This document shows, piece by piece, positions 7,939 through 16,775 of a stretch of 64,000 nucleotides of DNA. The notes under the pieces are model-generated. The model was given only the letters and a program-made list of their open reading frames with translations. It searched no databases and had not been told where the DNA came from. Every line of letters begins with the position of its first letter. The first letter of the stretch is position 1. The DNA lies in the NCBI RefSeq assembly GCF_024266705.1, contig NZ_CP100756.1, positions 2,666,001 through 2,730,000 on the forward strand. Reading direction: 5' to 3'. Made by a program: the position numbers and the translations under genes. This DNA is from Natrinema gelatinilyticum. GTDB lineage: Archaea; Halobacteriota; Halobacteria; Halobacteriales; Natrialbaceae.

Positions 7939-9208
7939 CTGCTGTCACCTCGTCCGTGTCTACCGTTAACTGTTCCCGTTTCCGTCGGGCGATCGTTCGA
8001 CGCATCTCGTTTTCGACGATCATGTATCCCTCGTCGAAGCCCATGCCGGGCTTTGCGAGCACCTGTGCGGCGTTCGTCGCGAGTGCGACGTGGGCGCAAG
8101 CGCGCGCGGACGTCTCCGTCTCGTTGCAAGTACCACCGAGGTACGCCCGCGTGTCGGTCCCCTCGCAGTAGCGAACTGCCTGTCCGCTGCGGTGGATGCC
8201 ACCGAGATCGGGCGTCTTGACCTGCACGAGATCGGCCGCTTCCGCGTCGACGAACGCTCGAACGTCCTCGAACGTGTTGCACCACTCGTCGGCAACGATG
8301 TCGACGCTGACGTTCGCCTCGGCGAGCCCCTGGCGAAGCTCGATCATCGCCGCGATCTGGTCCTCGCGGTTCCCGACGTCCATCGGCCCCTCTATCTGGA
8401 TTGGATACGGTGCGGCAGCCTCTTCGAGCGCGGCGAAGTACTCGACCACCTCGTTGCGATCGTACGGCGCGTCGAAAATCTCGCCGATCATCCCGTAGAC
8501 GTCGATGTGGAAACGCGGCTCGTACCCCTCGGGACCGAGTTCCTGGGAGCGCCGGGTGAGCCATTCGACGTATTCGAGTAGCGTCTCACCGTCTTCGCCG
8601 ATCTTCTCGACGCTGTTGATGAGCGCGTGGGGCAAGACGGGAACACCCTTGATGAACATCTTCTCCGTGTTGGTGTACCGATCGTCCCCGGATTGTCCGA
8701 AAACGGGAACCGGCTCAGTCGCGGGCTCGGTACCGAGCGCGTCGGCCACGACGTCCGTCCGGGTCGTCTTCTCGGCGTCGGCCGCCGCCGCGAGCAGCGC
8801 CTGTGAGACGCCGTAGCGGATCGCGGTGTGGAGCCGATCGCCCTCGACTCGCATCTCCTCGAGTAATTCGGCGTTCGAGAGGAAGTCGGCCGCATCGCGG
8901 CCCTCGAGTTCCTCGGCGACGGCCCCCTCGATGACGGGGGCGTATTCGTCGGCTTTGAACAGCGGATCGCGCCCGCCGGCGCCGGAGTACTGGACCGCGG
9001 CGCAGTCGCCCCGAACGACGGACCCGTCTGCGAGTTCGATATCGACGACGATCGACTCGCCGGCCTGTCGAATTTCGTCGAAGCCCTCGGTGACGGGTTC
9101 GCCCTCGTAGGTGAAGCCGTCTTGCGTTGCTCCCTGCTTGATCGCGCGCTGATCGTCGAAAAAGAACCCGGAGTAACCGGGCGTGGCGTACACTCCTGTG
9201 ATTTCCAT
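7931..9208 (-). CDS. mal: Methylaspartate ammonia-lyase
   Basis: 425 residues. The open frame extends upstream to 9511, but the added residues are the antisense of mamB, so the start is ATG 9208 (MEITGVYATPGYSGFFFDD). It belongs to the enolase superfamily. DIVADEWCNTFED and VQVKTPDLGG carry the expected metal ligands and the catalytic lysine. It deaminates methylaspartate to mesaconate and ammonia. One base separates it from mamB upstream, and it overlaps mch downstream. Confidence 0.95.
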   Translation of the reverse strand: MEITGVYATPGYSGFFFDDQRAIKQGATQDGFTYEGEPVTEGFDEIRQAGESIVVDIELADGSVVRGDCAAVQYSGAGGRDPLFKADEYAPVIEGAVAEELEGRDAADFLSNAELLEEMRVEGDRLHTAIRYGVSQALLAAAADAEKTTRTDVVADALGTEPATEPVPVFGQSGDDRYTNTEKMFIKGVPVLPHALINSVEKIGEDGETLLEYVEWLTRRSQELGPEGYEPRFHIDVYGMIGEIFDAPYDRNEVVEYFAALEEAAAPYPIQIEGPMDVGNREDQIAAMIELRQGLAEANVSVDIVADEWCNTFEDVRAFVDAEAADLVQVKTPDLGGIHRSGQAVRYCEGTDTRAYLGGTCNETETSARACAHVALATNAAQVLAKPGMGFDEGYMIVENEMRRTIARRKREQLTVDTDEVTADD

Positions 9209-9209
9209 G

Positions 9210-10643
9210 TTAGACGTCACCCTGTGGTCGGCCGATGAGCTTTCCATCACTGATCGCGTCGACGTCGTCTGCGACCATCCGGAACGACTGGTCGCGGCCT
9301 TCCGTGTCGGCGCGTCGCGAGAGTCGAGCCTTGTGAATCTCCTTAATATCGTCGTCCATCTCGAGGTCGGCCCATTCGAAGATGCGGACCCGTCCGTCGT
9401 CGTCCCGCGCCGGGAGGATGGCCCCCCGTGCGCTGTCGCTGGGTGCGAACGGGACATCGAGCGCCCCGGTGTCGAACGCGTTGAGCGTCCCCTGGACGAC
9501 GTCGCCGTCACCGTGTTCGAAGATCGTATCCATCAGACAGCGCGTTTCGCGCTCGATCAGGTCCTGTTCCTCCTCGATACCGTCGATGTCGATCTTCTGC
9601 TCGATCGCCATGTCGATGACCTGTCGCGTGGTACGCAGCCCGGATGCGTTGGCCTCCTTGGTCGGAACTCCCTGGAACTCCTGGGGCGACTTGGTGATGA
9701 CCTTGTCGGGCTTTGCGATGGCGGCGGTCATCCCGCCAAGGCTGATGACGCCGTTGGCGCGCGCCTCGTCCGGCGGGAATCCGCCCATCCACTCGTGAAA
9801 GACGGTCGTAACGACGACCTCGTCGGGCAGGTATTCGTTGCCGAGTTTCTTCAGGGCGTTCAGAGCGGCGACGTCCTGCACGACGTTCCCGACCTGTCCG
9901 TAACCGAGCGTGATCGAGCGCACGCCCTGTGTCGCGGCCAGTTTGCCCTCGACCAGCATGATCGCGATGGCGATCGATGGCGGGACCAGCGTCCCCGTGA
10001 GGGGCCCGAACGGCTCGCGGTTGATCCGCACGCCGCGTTCGGTGTATGCCCCCGCCAGTCGGTCGACGAACTGCCACTTCTCGATGGTTTCTTCGAGTCC
10101 GTGGCGTTTCGTGTAGGGAATGTTGTACGAGATTGGGCCGCCCTCGAAGCTCTGGAAGCCGCCCGCGAACGTGATCGCCGCGAGCAACCGGGCGTCCGGC
10201 GTCCCGTGGCGGACTTCGATCGGCGCGTCGACCGCGTCGATCAGCTGGCGGCAGCCATCGACGCCGTGGTTCACTGCCGGGAAGCCGTTGAGCGTATCGT
10301 CTCCCGTCTCTCGGGCCTTCTCCAGCCCTTGCTGGGCCTTTTCGTACTCGTTATCGCGCGTGTACGAGTCGATGGTAGTCGGCAGTAGATCCGCCTGACC
10401 TTCTCGGTGAAGGTACTGTGAGAGTTCGATCTGGTCGTCGAGCCGTGGGACCCCGGCTCGAGGCTGGAGAAGCGGTTTGTCGGCCGACTCGAGAACGTCG
10501 GCGAACCGTTTGTGCTTCGGAAGCGATTCGTGGTACTCGATCGCGTCCTCGAAGTCGACATCTGCTCCCGTCGGCCAGTCCGACCGAATCTCCTCGTCGA
10601 TACGCCGTAGCTCGTCGGATGGAATGCGTTCGTCTCGTATCAT
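9210..10643 (-). CDS. mamB: Glutamate (methylaspartate) mutase large subunit, MamB/GlmE
   Basis: 477 residues, the usual length of the catalytic subunit of coenzyme-B12-dependent glutamate mutase. Landmarks include LQPRAGVPRLDDQIELSQYL near residue 60, VNHGVDGCRQLID and RHGTPDARLLAA near 155, and FAGGFQSFEGGPISYNIPY near 175. With MamA it converts glutamate to 3-methylaspartate by radical carbon-skeleton rearrangement. It starts 8 nt after mamA, in the same transcript. Confidence 0.95.
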   Translation of the reverse strand: MIRDERIPSDELRRIDEEIRSDWPTGADVDFEDAIEYHESLPKHKRFADVLESADKPLLQPRAGVPRLDDQIELSQYLHREGQADLLPTTIDSYTRDNEYEKAQQGLEKARETGDDTLNGFPAVNHGVDGCRQLIDAVDAPIEVRHGTPDARLLAAITFAGGFQSFEGGPISYNIPYTKRHGLEETIEKWQFVDRLAGAYTERGVRINREPFGPLTGTLVPPSIAIAIMLVEGKLAATQGVRSITLGYGQVGNVVQDVAALNALKKLGNEYLPDEVVVTTVFHEWMGGFPPDEARANGVISLGGMTAAIAKPDKVITKSPQEFQGVPTKEANASGLRTTRQVIDMAIEQKIDIDGIEEEQDLIERETRCLMDTIFEHGDGDVVQGTLNAFDTGALDVPFAPSDSARGAILPARDDDGRVRIFEWADLEMDDDIKEIHKARLSRRADTEGRDQSFRMVADDVDAISDGKLIGRPQGDV

Positions 10644-10651
10644 CTAGTCAT

Positions 10652-11092
10652 CTACGAACTGATAGTTGCCCGTTCCGACTCCGTCGGTCTGATCTGGAGG
10701 TCTTCGCGAAGTGCAGCGATCGCTTCCTCAGGATCCGTTTCAGAGTCGAAGACGCGGTCGAATCCGAGCTCTCGGAACGTCCGCCGGGTCTGCTCGAAGT
10801 CGTCCTGTCCGACGGCGAGGTTGCCGCCGATGTAACTGACCGCGTCGACGCCAGCGTCCGCGAGGACGCTGTGGAATCCCTGGCAGTCCTGTTCGGCGTG
10901 GCCGTAGAGCGACGAGACCAGTACAGCTTCGGCGTCGTGGGCTACCGCGGCCTCGGCGAACTCCTCCTGGGAGGTCTGGACACCGAGATTCACGACTTCG
11001 AAGCCGGCTGCACTGAAGGCTTGCTCGAGTATTGTGATGCCAACGACGTGGGCATCGGAGCCGATCACGCCGAGGACGACCGTGTGGGACAT
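10652..11092 (-). CDS. mamA: Glutamate (methylaspartate) mutase B12-binding small subunit, MamA/GlmS
   Basis: 146 residues from ATG 11092 (MSHTVVLGVIGSDAHVVG). The frame opens further upstream, but a TATA element at 11120-11125 predicts transcription starting a few bases before this ATG. The cobalamin signature is Asp13-x-His15-x2-Gly18, followed by VLVSSLYGH and YIGGNL, as in base-off/His-on corrinoid proteins. It carries adenosylcobalamin for MamB. It is the first gene of the mamA-mamB-mal-mch-lyase operon. Confidence 0.95.
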   Translation of the reverse strand: MSHTVVLGVIGSDAHVVGITILEQAFSAAGFEVVNLGVQTSQEEFAEAAVAHDAEAVLVSSLYGHAEQDCQGFHSVLADAGVDAVSYIGGNLAVGQDDFEQTRRTFRELGFDRVFDSETDPEEAIAALREDLQIRPTESERATISS

Positions 11093-11119
11093 CGTATGCA
11101 GAACCATGAGGAACTCCCG

Positions 11120-11125
11120 TATAAA
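11120..11125 (-). promoter_or_regulatory. TATA box for the methylaspartate-cycle operon
   Basis: On the minus strand the element reads TTTATA. Its centre is about 30 nt upstream of the mamA ATG, the spacing expected for a haloarchaeal leaderless or near-leaderless transcript. Confidence 0.5.
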
Positions 11126-11272
11126 CCTAATGATCTTCAATGATAATACCCCTTAAACATCCTAACAGCGTCTCTATGGTGGTTGTTCACACGAGATGTG
11201 GTACTGGAGCCCAAACTACATGATCGATGGTAAGGGTTTTGGCTGTGGTTTCGGAAGGAGGGTGTACAGACA

Positions 11273-12448
11273 ATGGGAGCGCTTTCGAACCTACGTGTGC
11301 TGGATCTGACGCAGGTGCTCGCCGGGCCGTACTGTACGATGTTGCTCGCGGACCTGGGCGCGGACGTCGTCAAAATCGAGCGGCCGGGCGGCGACATGAT
11401 TCGGTCGAACCCGCCGTTCGTCGACGACCCCGAGGCGGAAGCCTACGGCGGCTATTTCCAGAGCGTCAACCGCGGCAAGAAGAGTATCGAACTGAACTTC
11501 CGTGAGGAAGCCGACCGCGAGGACCTTCTCTCGCTCGTCGAGGAGGCCGACATCGTCGTGGAGAATTATCGCTCGGGCACGATGGAGAAGTACGGCCTGG
11601 GCTACGAGACGCTCACTGAGTACAACCCCGACATCATCTACTCATCGATCCGCGGCTTCGGCGACCCGCGAACGGGCGAAACGGACCGCCAGGGCCAGCC
11701 CTCGTTCGACCTCATCGCGCAGGCGCTCGGCGGCGTGATGGAAACCACCGGCCAGGAAGACGGGCCGCCGACGAAGGTCGGGCCCGGCATCGGGGACCTC
11801 TTTACCGCGACGCTGAACTGCATCGGGATTCTGGCCGCGGTCAACCACCGCGAGCAGACCGGCGAGGGCCAGTACGTCGACACCGGGATGTACGACTCGA
11901 TGATCAGTTTAACCGAACGGGCCATCTACCAGCAATCGTACACCGGCGAGGCTCCGACCCGACAGGGCAACTCCCATCCAACGCTGTTCCCCTACAACGC
12001 CTTCGAAACCGACGACGGCTACGCCGTCATCGCCGCCTTCAACGACAACCACTGGGCGGAACTCTGCGATGCCATGGACCGCGAAGACCTCGCAGAGGAC
12101 TACCCCACTACCCCAGAACGACTGCGGAACCGAGAGACCCTCCGCGAGGAACTCGTCGACTGGGCCGCCGACCTGACCAACGACGAACTCGTCGGCGCAC
12201 TCGAGGGACGCGTCCCTGCCGCCCCCGTCCAGACGACCAAAGAAATCTTCGAGGATCCGCACGTCCACACTCGAGACATGCTCGTCCCCATCGAACAGCC
12301 TGGTGCCGACACGGACGTCGAAATCGCGGGTAACCCAATCAAGATGAGCGAAACGAACCCCGAACCTCGCGGTCGTGCACCGCTGCTCGACGAACACCGC
12401 GAGGAGATTCTGGGCGAACACGCTGACGCCGAGACGGCCGACGACTGA
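11273..12448 (+). CDS. mct: Succinyl-CoA:mesaconate CoA-transferase (CaiB/BaiF family)
   Basis: 391 residues of the class III CoA-transferase fold. VLDLTQVLAGPYCTMLLADLG is near residue 8, followed by VKIERPGGDMIR. The Asp of GPGIGDLFTATL (about 173) is the expected acyl-enzyme residue. It activates mesaconate with CoA from succinyl-CoA, feeding Mch. It is divergent from mamA across a 180-bp intergenic region. A GGAGGG stretch lies at 11256-11261, rather far (11 nt) from ATG 11273. CaiB family alone would not define the substrate; the neighbourhood does. Confidence 0.92.
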   Translation: MGALSNLRVLDLTQVLAGPYCTMLLADLGADVVKIERPGGDMIRSNPPFVDDPEAEAYGGYFQSVNRGKKSIELNFREEADREDLLSLVEEADIVVENYRSGTMEKYGLGYETLTEYNPDIIYSSIRGFGDPRTGETDRQGQPSFDLIAQALGGVMETTGQEDGPPTKVGPGIGDLFTATLNCIGILAAVNHREQTGEGQYVDTGMYDSMISLTERAIYQQSYTGEAPTRQGNSHPTLFPYNAFETDDGYAVIAAFNDNHWAELCDAMDREDLAEDYPTTPERLRNRETLREELVDWAADLTNDELVGALEGRVPAAPVQTTKEIFEDPHVHTRDMLVPIEQPGADTDVEIAGNPIKMSETNPEPRGRAPLLDEHREEILGEHADAETADD

Positions 12449-12474
12449 CTGACGGAATCGATCTGTTCTATTCG

Positions 12475-12706
12475 CTGTCCACACACGGCGTCCGGAGTGG
12501 TGTCAACACGTCAGCGGCCCGTTCGACGATTCGTGGGGGATTCTAAGCGTCCACGACACCAAGCCAAAGCGTTTCAGCGAGGAGGACGTGACCTTCGTTT
12601 CGTTCATCACGTCGCGAACGTCCTCGCGGAGACGGCTGAGCGCCAGCGCCACCAGTACCAGCACGACCTCAAGCGATCGGTTGCGGAATACCTGGCCCGC
12701 GGTTAG
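12475..12706 (+). pseudogene. Fragment of a GAF-domain sensor/regulator, frameshifted
   Basis: Two adjacent frames carry the two halves of a GAF-domain end. One reads GPFDDSWGILSVHDTKPK then RFSEEDVTF. After a shift near 12597-12605 the other reads HHVANVLAETAERQRHQY. This is the usual pattern at the end of GAF domains in haloarchaeal bat/histidine-kinase proteins. No start codon or other domain remains, and the frame ends at TAG 12704-12706. It is a relic between mct and the antiporter gene. Confidence 0.7.
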
Positions 12707-12761
12707 CGCACGACCGTCAGCCGCCACGGAGCACCGGTATTCCGTTCACCGACGGCCCAGA

Positions 12762-12769
12762 GTATTACT
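12762..12769 (+). promoter_or_regulatory. TATA box for the antiporter gene
   Basis: The element gtattact is centred about 27 nt upstream of ATG 12792, the spacing expected for a leaderless haloarchaeal transcript. It also supports that start over the upstream in-frame codons. Confidence 0.4.
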
Positions 12770-12791
12770 GTGCGGTACGTTTATTCCCACT

Positions 12792-14555
12792 ATGGCCGTC
12801 GAAGTAGCTGCAGAATTGCTCGATCTGCTTTCCGTGTTCATCATCGCGGCAGGGGTGGGGATCTTTGTCGCCAAGGTCGGCCGGTTCCCGTACACCATCG
12901 CCTTGCTCCTCGCGGGGGTTACTGCCTCCATCCTCGAGTTGGGAATCGACATCGAGCTCAGCCACGACCTCATCCTGCTCGTGTTGTTACCGCCGCTTCT
13001 CTTCGAGGGCGCTGCTACGACCGATCTCGAGTACTTTCGCCGATATCTGGGCCCAATCCTGGCACTGGCGGTCCCCGGGCTGATACTGTCGGTCATCATC
13101 CTCGGCCTCCTCGGACAGTACGTCTTCGGAATACCGCTGCTCGTGGCGCTGTTGTTCGCCGCGATGATCCTGCCGACCGACCCTGTGTCGGTACTCGCAC
13201 TGTTCGAGGAACTCGGTGCGCCCGACCGACTGGCCGTTCTCGTCGAGGGCGAAAGTCTCGTCAACGACGGCGTCGGCGTCGTCCTCTTCTCGACGTTGCT
13301 GGCCATCATCGTCGAGTACGGCCCCGACACGTCGGCGTTGTTGGAGCCGTCACAGCTCGTCGATTTCATGGTCGATATCGCCGTTGCGATCCTCGGTGGA
13401 CTGGTCGTCGGCCTCGCAGCCGGGTACGCGGTGTACCGGGTGATGGTCAGCTTAGACGAGTACACGACCGAAATCGTCCTGACGCTCATCCTCGCGTACG
13501 GGAGCTTCCTGCTGGCCGAACACATTCTCAGCAACGCAGTTCCCGGCGTTCAGTTCAGCGGCGTCATCGCGACCGTGGTCGCCGGGCTCTTCATCGGCAA
13601 TCGCGGCGCGGAATACGCGATGAGCCCGCAAACGAAGATTAGCATCTTCAATACCTGGGAGACGGCCGCGTTTCTGGTGAATACACTCATCTTCTTGCTC
13701 ATCGGTGCGAAGACGCCGATCGGTCAGCTCCTCACTCACGCCCAGCTTATCGCCCTGGCCATCGGTCTCGTACTGCTCGCGCGTGCACTGGTGGTGTACC
13801 CGGTCGTGAGCGTCGCGAATCGGCTCGTCGATGTGAACGTCTCCCGGAAAGACCAGCACGTCCTCGTGTGGGGCGGCCTGCACGCCTCGATCCCGATTGC
13901 GCTCGTTCTCGGGTTACCGGCAACGACCGCGTCCGGCGCACCGTTCCCGTTCCGCGAGGAACTCCGGGCGATGGTCTTCGGCGTGGCGGCATTCAGCCTC
14001 GTCGTTCAGGGGATGACGATGGGGCGACTCTTGGATCGTCTCGGCGTGATCCGCCGGTCGGAGGCCGAGGAACTGTACGAGACGCTCGTCGGTCGCGCCC
14101 GGATGGTCGATAGCGCACTCGAGGCTGCCGACGAACTGTACGGTAACAACCGGCTTCCGGGTGACGTCTACGACGACTTCCGCGCCGAGTACGGTCGCGA
14201 AAAGGAAGCCCTGCAGAAGACGATCTCCGAGCTGTTGTCCGACAATCCCGAAATCCGTCGGGAGGAACTCCTCATCGGGGAGCGACAGGTTCTCAAACGG
14301 GAAAAGAGCGCGGTCATGGACGCGATGCGAACGGGTATCATCGGCGACGAGGTGGGCCGGCCATTACTTGAGGAGGTCGACCTCAAACTGTCCCAGGTCG
14401 GGCAGGGGCATAGTACGGTCAACGAAACCGAAGAGGAGTACGACGAATTCTGGCGCCAGCGGGCCCAGGAGTTCGGCCTTCGGTCCGCATCTCTGTCCGA
14501 GCGAAAAGAGTCGCGCGACGTTCGGTCGGCGGGCGATAGCGAGCCAACGGAGTGA
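12792..14555 (+). CDS. Na+/H+ antiporter, CPA1/NhaP type
   Basis: 587 residues from ATG 12792 (MAVEVAAELLDLL); 68 upstream in-frame codons are relic sequence. About 12 membrane helices span residues 5-410. Motifs include LLPPLLFEGA, MILPTDPVSVLALF and VEGESLVNDGVGVVLF, where the GESLVNDG region carries the conserved ion-binding Asp. A cytoplasmic tail of about 170 residues with long helical, charged segments follows. It should exchange Na+ for H+ at the cytoplasmic membrane in a salt-in organism. Confidence 0.95.
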   Translation: MAVEVAAELLDLLSVFIIAAGVGIFVAKVGRFPYTIALLLAGVTASILELGIDIELSHDLILLVLLPPLLFEGAATTDLEYFRRYLGPILALAVPGLILSVIILGLLGQYVFGIPLLVALLFAAMILPTDPVSVLALFEELGAPDRLAVLVEGESLVNDGVGVVLFSTLLAIIVEYGPDTSALLEPSQLVDFMVDIAVAILGGLVVGLAAGYAVYRVMVSLDEYTTEIVLTLILAYGSFLLAEHILSNAVPGVQFSGVIATVVAGLFIGNRGAEYAMSPQTKISIFNTWETAAFLVNTLIFLLIGAKTPIGQLLTHAQLIALAIGLVLLARALVVYPVVSVANRLVDVNVSRKDQHVLVWGGLHASIPIALVLGLPATTASGAPFPFREELRAMVFGVAAFSLVVQGMTMGRLLDRLGVIRRSEAEELYETLVGRARMVDSALEAADELYGNNRLPGDVYDDFRAEYGREKEALQKTISELLSDNPEIRREELLIGERQVLKREKSAVMDAMRTGIIGDEVGRPLLEEVDLKLSQVGQGHSTVNETEEEYDEFWRQRAQEFGLRSASLSERKESRDVRSAGDSEPTE

Positions 14556-14649
14556 GTGTCCCGTCGTCATCGTCATGTTGTCCAACTCTGGACCGCACCT
14601 TCTCACCGGAGGATTTGGATTCCAAGACCGCTCCGAGTTGCGCCACTGT

Positions 14650-15198
14650 TCAGTCCTCGATGGGAGACTCCGTCGGACGGTCCCTGAGATCGATCGTCAG
14701 GGCGAAGACGAGTCCGAGCACCAGGCCGTACAGCACGTGGGCGACGAGGGTCTCGACGGCAGCCCCGAGAAAGGCCGTGGTGGCGTCAACTCCGAAGAGC
14801 CGGCCGATGACCGGCAGGGCGATCATCGGTAGGATCGCCCAGATCGCGAACCCGTACACGCCGCCCGCGCCGACGAGGCGGAGCGTGATCCCGGTTCGCG
14901 AGAGCGCGTCGGTTTCCGTCGGGGTTCGAATGATGCCGAGGATCGGCCCGCGGGTGACGAGCATGCCGAAGCCGAGACCGATGATGGCCCCGTGGACGAG
15001 GTGAAGGGCCCAGCCGACCACGGGATCCGCGTTGAGCCCGTAGAACTCCGGAATCGCCTCTTCGATGATGGCCGGTTCGAGCATCCACAGGACGAGTCCA
15101 AACGCGACTGCTCCGAACGCGCCGCCTGCGATGCTTCCGATCGGCCAGCCGATGCGACTCTCGATTCCGTGCGCAGACGTGTCGGACTCGGCACTCAT
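14650..15198 (-). CDS. Haloarchaeal integral membrane protein
   Basis: 182 residues from ATG 15198 (MSAESDTSAHGIESR); the frame extends upstream but that part overlaps the tandem repeat. Four to five hydrophobic segments (about 18-40, 60-85, 105-130, 145-175) are rich in Gly and Ala. No catalytic motif is visible. It converges on the antiporter gene. Upstream are two 30-bp repeats that may regulate it. The function is unknown. Confidence 0.75.
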   Translation of the reverse strand: MSAESDTSAHGIESRIGWPIGSIAGGAFGAVAFGLVLWMLEPAIIEEAIPEFYGLNADPVVGWALHLVHGAIIGLGFGMLVTRGPILGIIRTPTETDALSRTGITLRLVGAGGVYGFAIWAILPMIALPVIGRLFGVDATTAFLGAAVETLVAHVLYGLVLGLVFALTIDLRDRPTESPIED

Positions 15199-15217
15199 GA
15201 CACCGTGGCTACCACGA

Positions 15218-15277
15218 TAGTCCACAAAAGGATTCGTCCGACATTTATAGTCCACAAAATGGTTCGCCCAGCATTTA
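15218..15277. repeat. Tandem 30-bp direct repeat in a promoter region
   Basis: Copies at 15218-15247 and 15248-15277 share 25 of 30 positions, including tagtccacaaaa and catttata. The repeat sits 20-80 bp upstream of the minus-strand membrane-protein start. Read on that strand, each copy contains TAAATG followed by TTTTGTGGACTA. A regulator-binding site is possible. Confidence 0.75.
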
Positions 15278-15404
15278 TTACACCTTGATAGACCGGCTCA
15301 TCGAGCACGTATCGACGAAGCGTCTCGTCGGGGCACACCTCGATAGTCCCTTCTACTGAGAACGACTTTTATCAGTTGCTAAGCATTTCAACAGAGCCGA
15401 GTGA

Positions 15405-16340
15405 ATGGGACGCGAGCGGGAATACGAAACGATCCTCTGGACGATTCCCGACGAGGTGTACACGCTGGACGCGGGCGGCTATTTCACCAGAATCGTTTCC
15501 CCGGTCGACGCTGAGGTGTCGACGCTGGGATACAGACCTGACGAAGTCATCGGCGAACACATCTCACTCGTCCTGGACGAAAGCGACATCGCCACGGGCG
15601 AACGGATAATCGAGTCGTGCAATGGTTGTTGCACACGGACGACTGTGACCACGTGTCGTTCGGGATGGAGACGATACCCGCAGCAGGCGAACGAGAACCA
15701 CATCGCGTTGCTATTGCCGGACGAGGATTACCGCTTTCAGGGGACGGTCGGCGTTTTGGCGATATCTCCGATCGAACGGCCGTGAACGGCAGCTGAAACG
15801 ACAGAACGGATGGCTCGATCGATTCGCCAGCATCTCTCGCACGACCTCCGAAACCCGCTCAACGTCGCCCAGGGACGACTCGAACTGGCCACGAGGACTC
15901 CGACAGCGACCATCTCGAGGCCGTCGACTGGGCGCACGATCGGATGGCGGCCTTGATCGAGGACAGTGTGGCGGTCACACGAGAGCAGGACCGGGGTCTT
16001 GATGCCGAACCGATTGATCTCGCGACGGCCGCCGAGGACTGCTGGGGGCACGTGGAGACGGCCGATGCAACACGGTCGGCGACTCGCGGGCGAACCGGGC
16101 CCAGCGTTTACGTGGCCAGCGACGGCCGGGGAATTCCGCCTGACGAACGGGACCGCGTGTTCGAGAGTGGCTACTCGAGCACCAGCGACGGGACCGGTCT
16201 CGGGCTGTCGATCGTCGAGGATGTCGCGGCTCACGACTGGACCGTGACCGTCACCGACGGGGCAGACGGTGGTCCGCGGTTCGAAATCACCGCGGTAGAG
16301 CGGGTGATCGACGACGATCCGACGGCGACGGAGAGCAATC
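15405..16340 (+). pseudogene. Decayed PAS-domain sensor histidine kinase
   Basis: An N-terminal PAS domain (YETILWTIPDEVYTLDAGG ... GVLAISPIERP) runs to 15785 and stops. A second frame then gives the phospho-acceptor region ASI-LSHDLRNPLNVAQGR near 15825-15890. A third frame (from about 15944) gives the helix after it and the end of the ATPase domain, SDGRGIPPDERDRVFESGYS then GTGLGLSIVEDV. The N-box with its catalytic Asn is missing between TADATRSA and the G1 box. At least two frameshifts and one internal deletion make this non-functional. Confidence 0.85.
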
Positions 16341-16370
16341 CTTTTGCGGGACCCCTGCACACGTCCGGGT

Positions 16371-16697
16371 ATGAGCAACGATTGGCCAGTCGATCCCGAT
16401 GGCGAAGAGGGCAGCGAGGGGATGCGTAAGTTCGATATGCGGATCATTGCAGACAAAGTCGACGAGGAGGAAGACTTCCCGATGAACTGCGACGAATTCG
16501 TCGACGAATACGGCGATTATCCGATCCGGATCAATTATAAAAAAGTCGTTCCACTACGTGAAATCTTCGAGTACGTCGAACCCGAAGCGTTCGAGACGAT
16601 GGTCGACATGCACAAGGCTGTCGGCGCGGCGATGCGCGCCGGCGACTTCTGGGACTACCACCCGCAGGGAGCGGACCCGGAGAAGAAACACGCCTAA
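16371..16697 (+). CDS. DUF5785 family protein
   Basis: 108 residues from ATG 16371 (MSNDWPVDPDGEEGSEGMR). The upstream in-frame ATG at 16344 lies in the decayed kinase. The protein is short, acidic, soluble and highly conserved among haloarchaea: MRKFDMRIIADKVDEEEDFP, then VPLREIFEYVEPEAFETM, ending in FWDYHPQGADPEKKHA. No enzymatic motif is known. It stands alone, with GTP cyclohydrolase III about 80 nt downstream. Confidence 0.85.
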   Translation: MSNDWPVDPDGEEGSEGMRKFDMRIIADKVDEEEDFPMNCDEFVDEYGDYPIRINYKKVVPLREIFEYVEPEAFETMVDMHKAVGAAMRAGDFWDYHPQGADPEKKHA

Positions 16698-16742
16698 ACG
16701 GGCGCGTTCTCGAACCGTATCACGAATCTGGATTACGTATCA

Positions 16743-16748
16743 CTTATA
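16743..16748 (+). promoter_or_regulatory. TATA box for the GTP cyclohydrolase III gene
   Basis: The element cttata is centred about 30 nt upstream of GTG 16776. The spacing predicts a transcript beginning at or just before this GTG and supports the non-ATG start. Confidence 0.45.
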
Positions 16749-16775
16749 CGACGGCGTTCGAAAGAATCGGGCACA

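Noticed and set aside
5944..8220. Long plus-strand open frames opposite the lyase and mch genes
   Set aside because: They are antisense shadows caused by GC-rich third positions. Their translations are Val/Gly/Arg-rich without domains, while the minus strand encodes recognisable enzymes.
9209..9511. 101-codon N-terminal extension of methylaspartate ammonia-lyase
   Set aside because: The sequence is the opposite-frame reading of mamB and is Arg/Ser/Thr-rich. The family start MEITGVYATPG lies at 9208.
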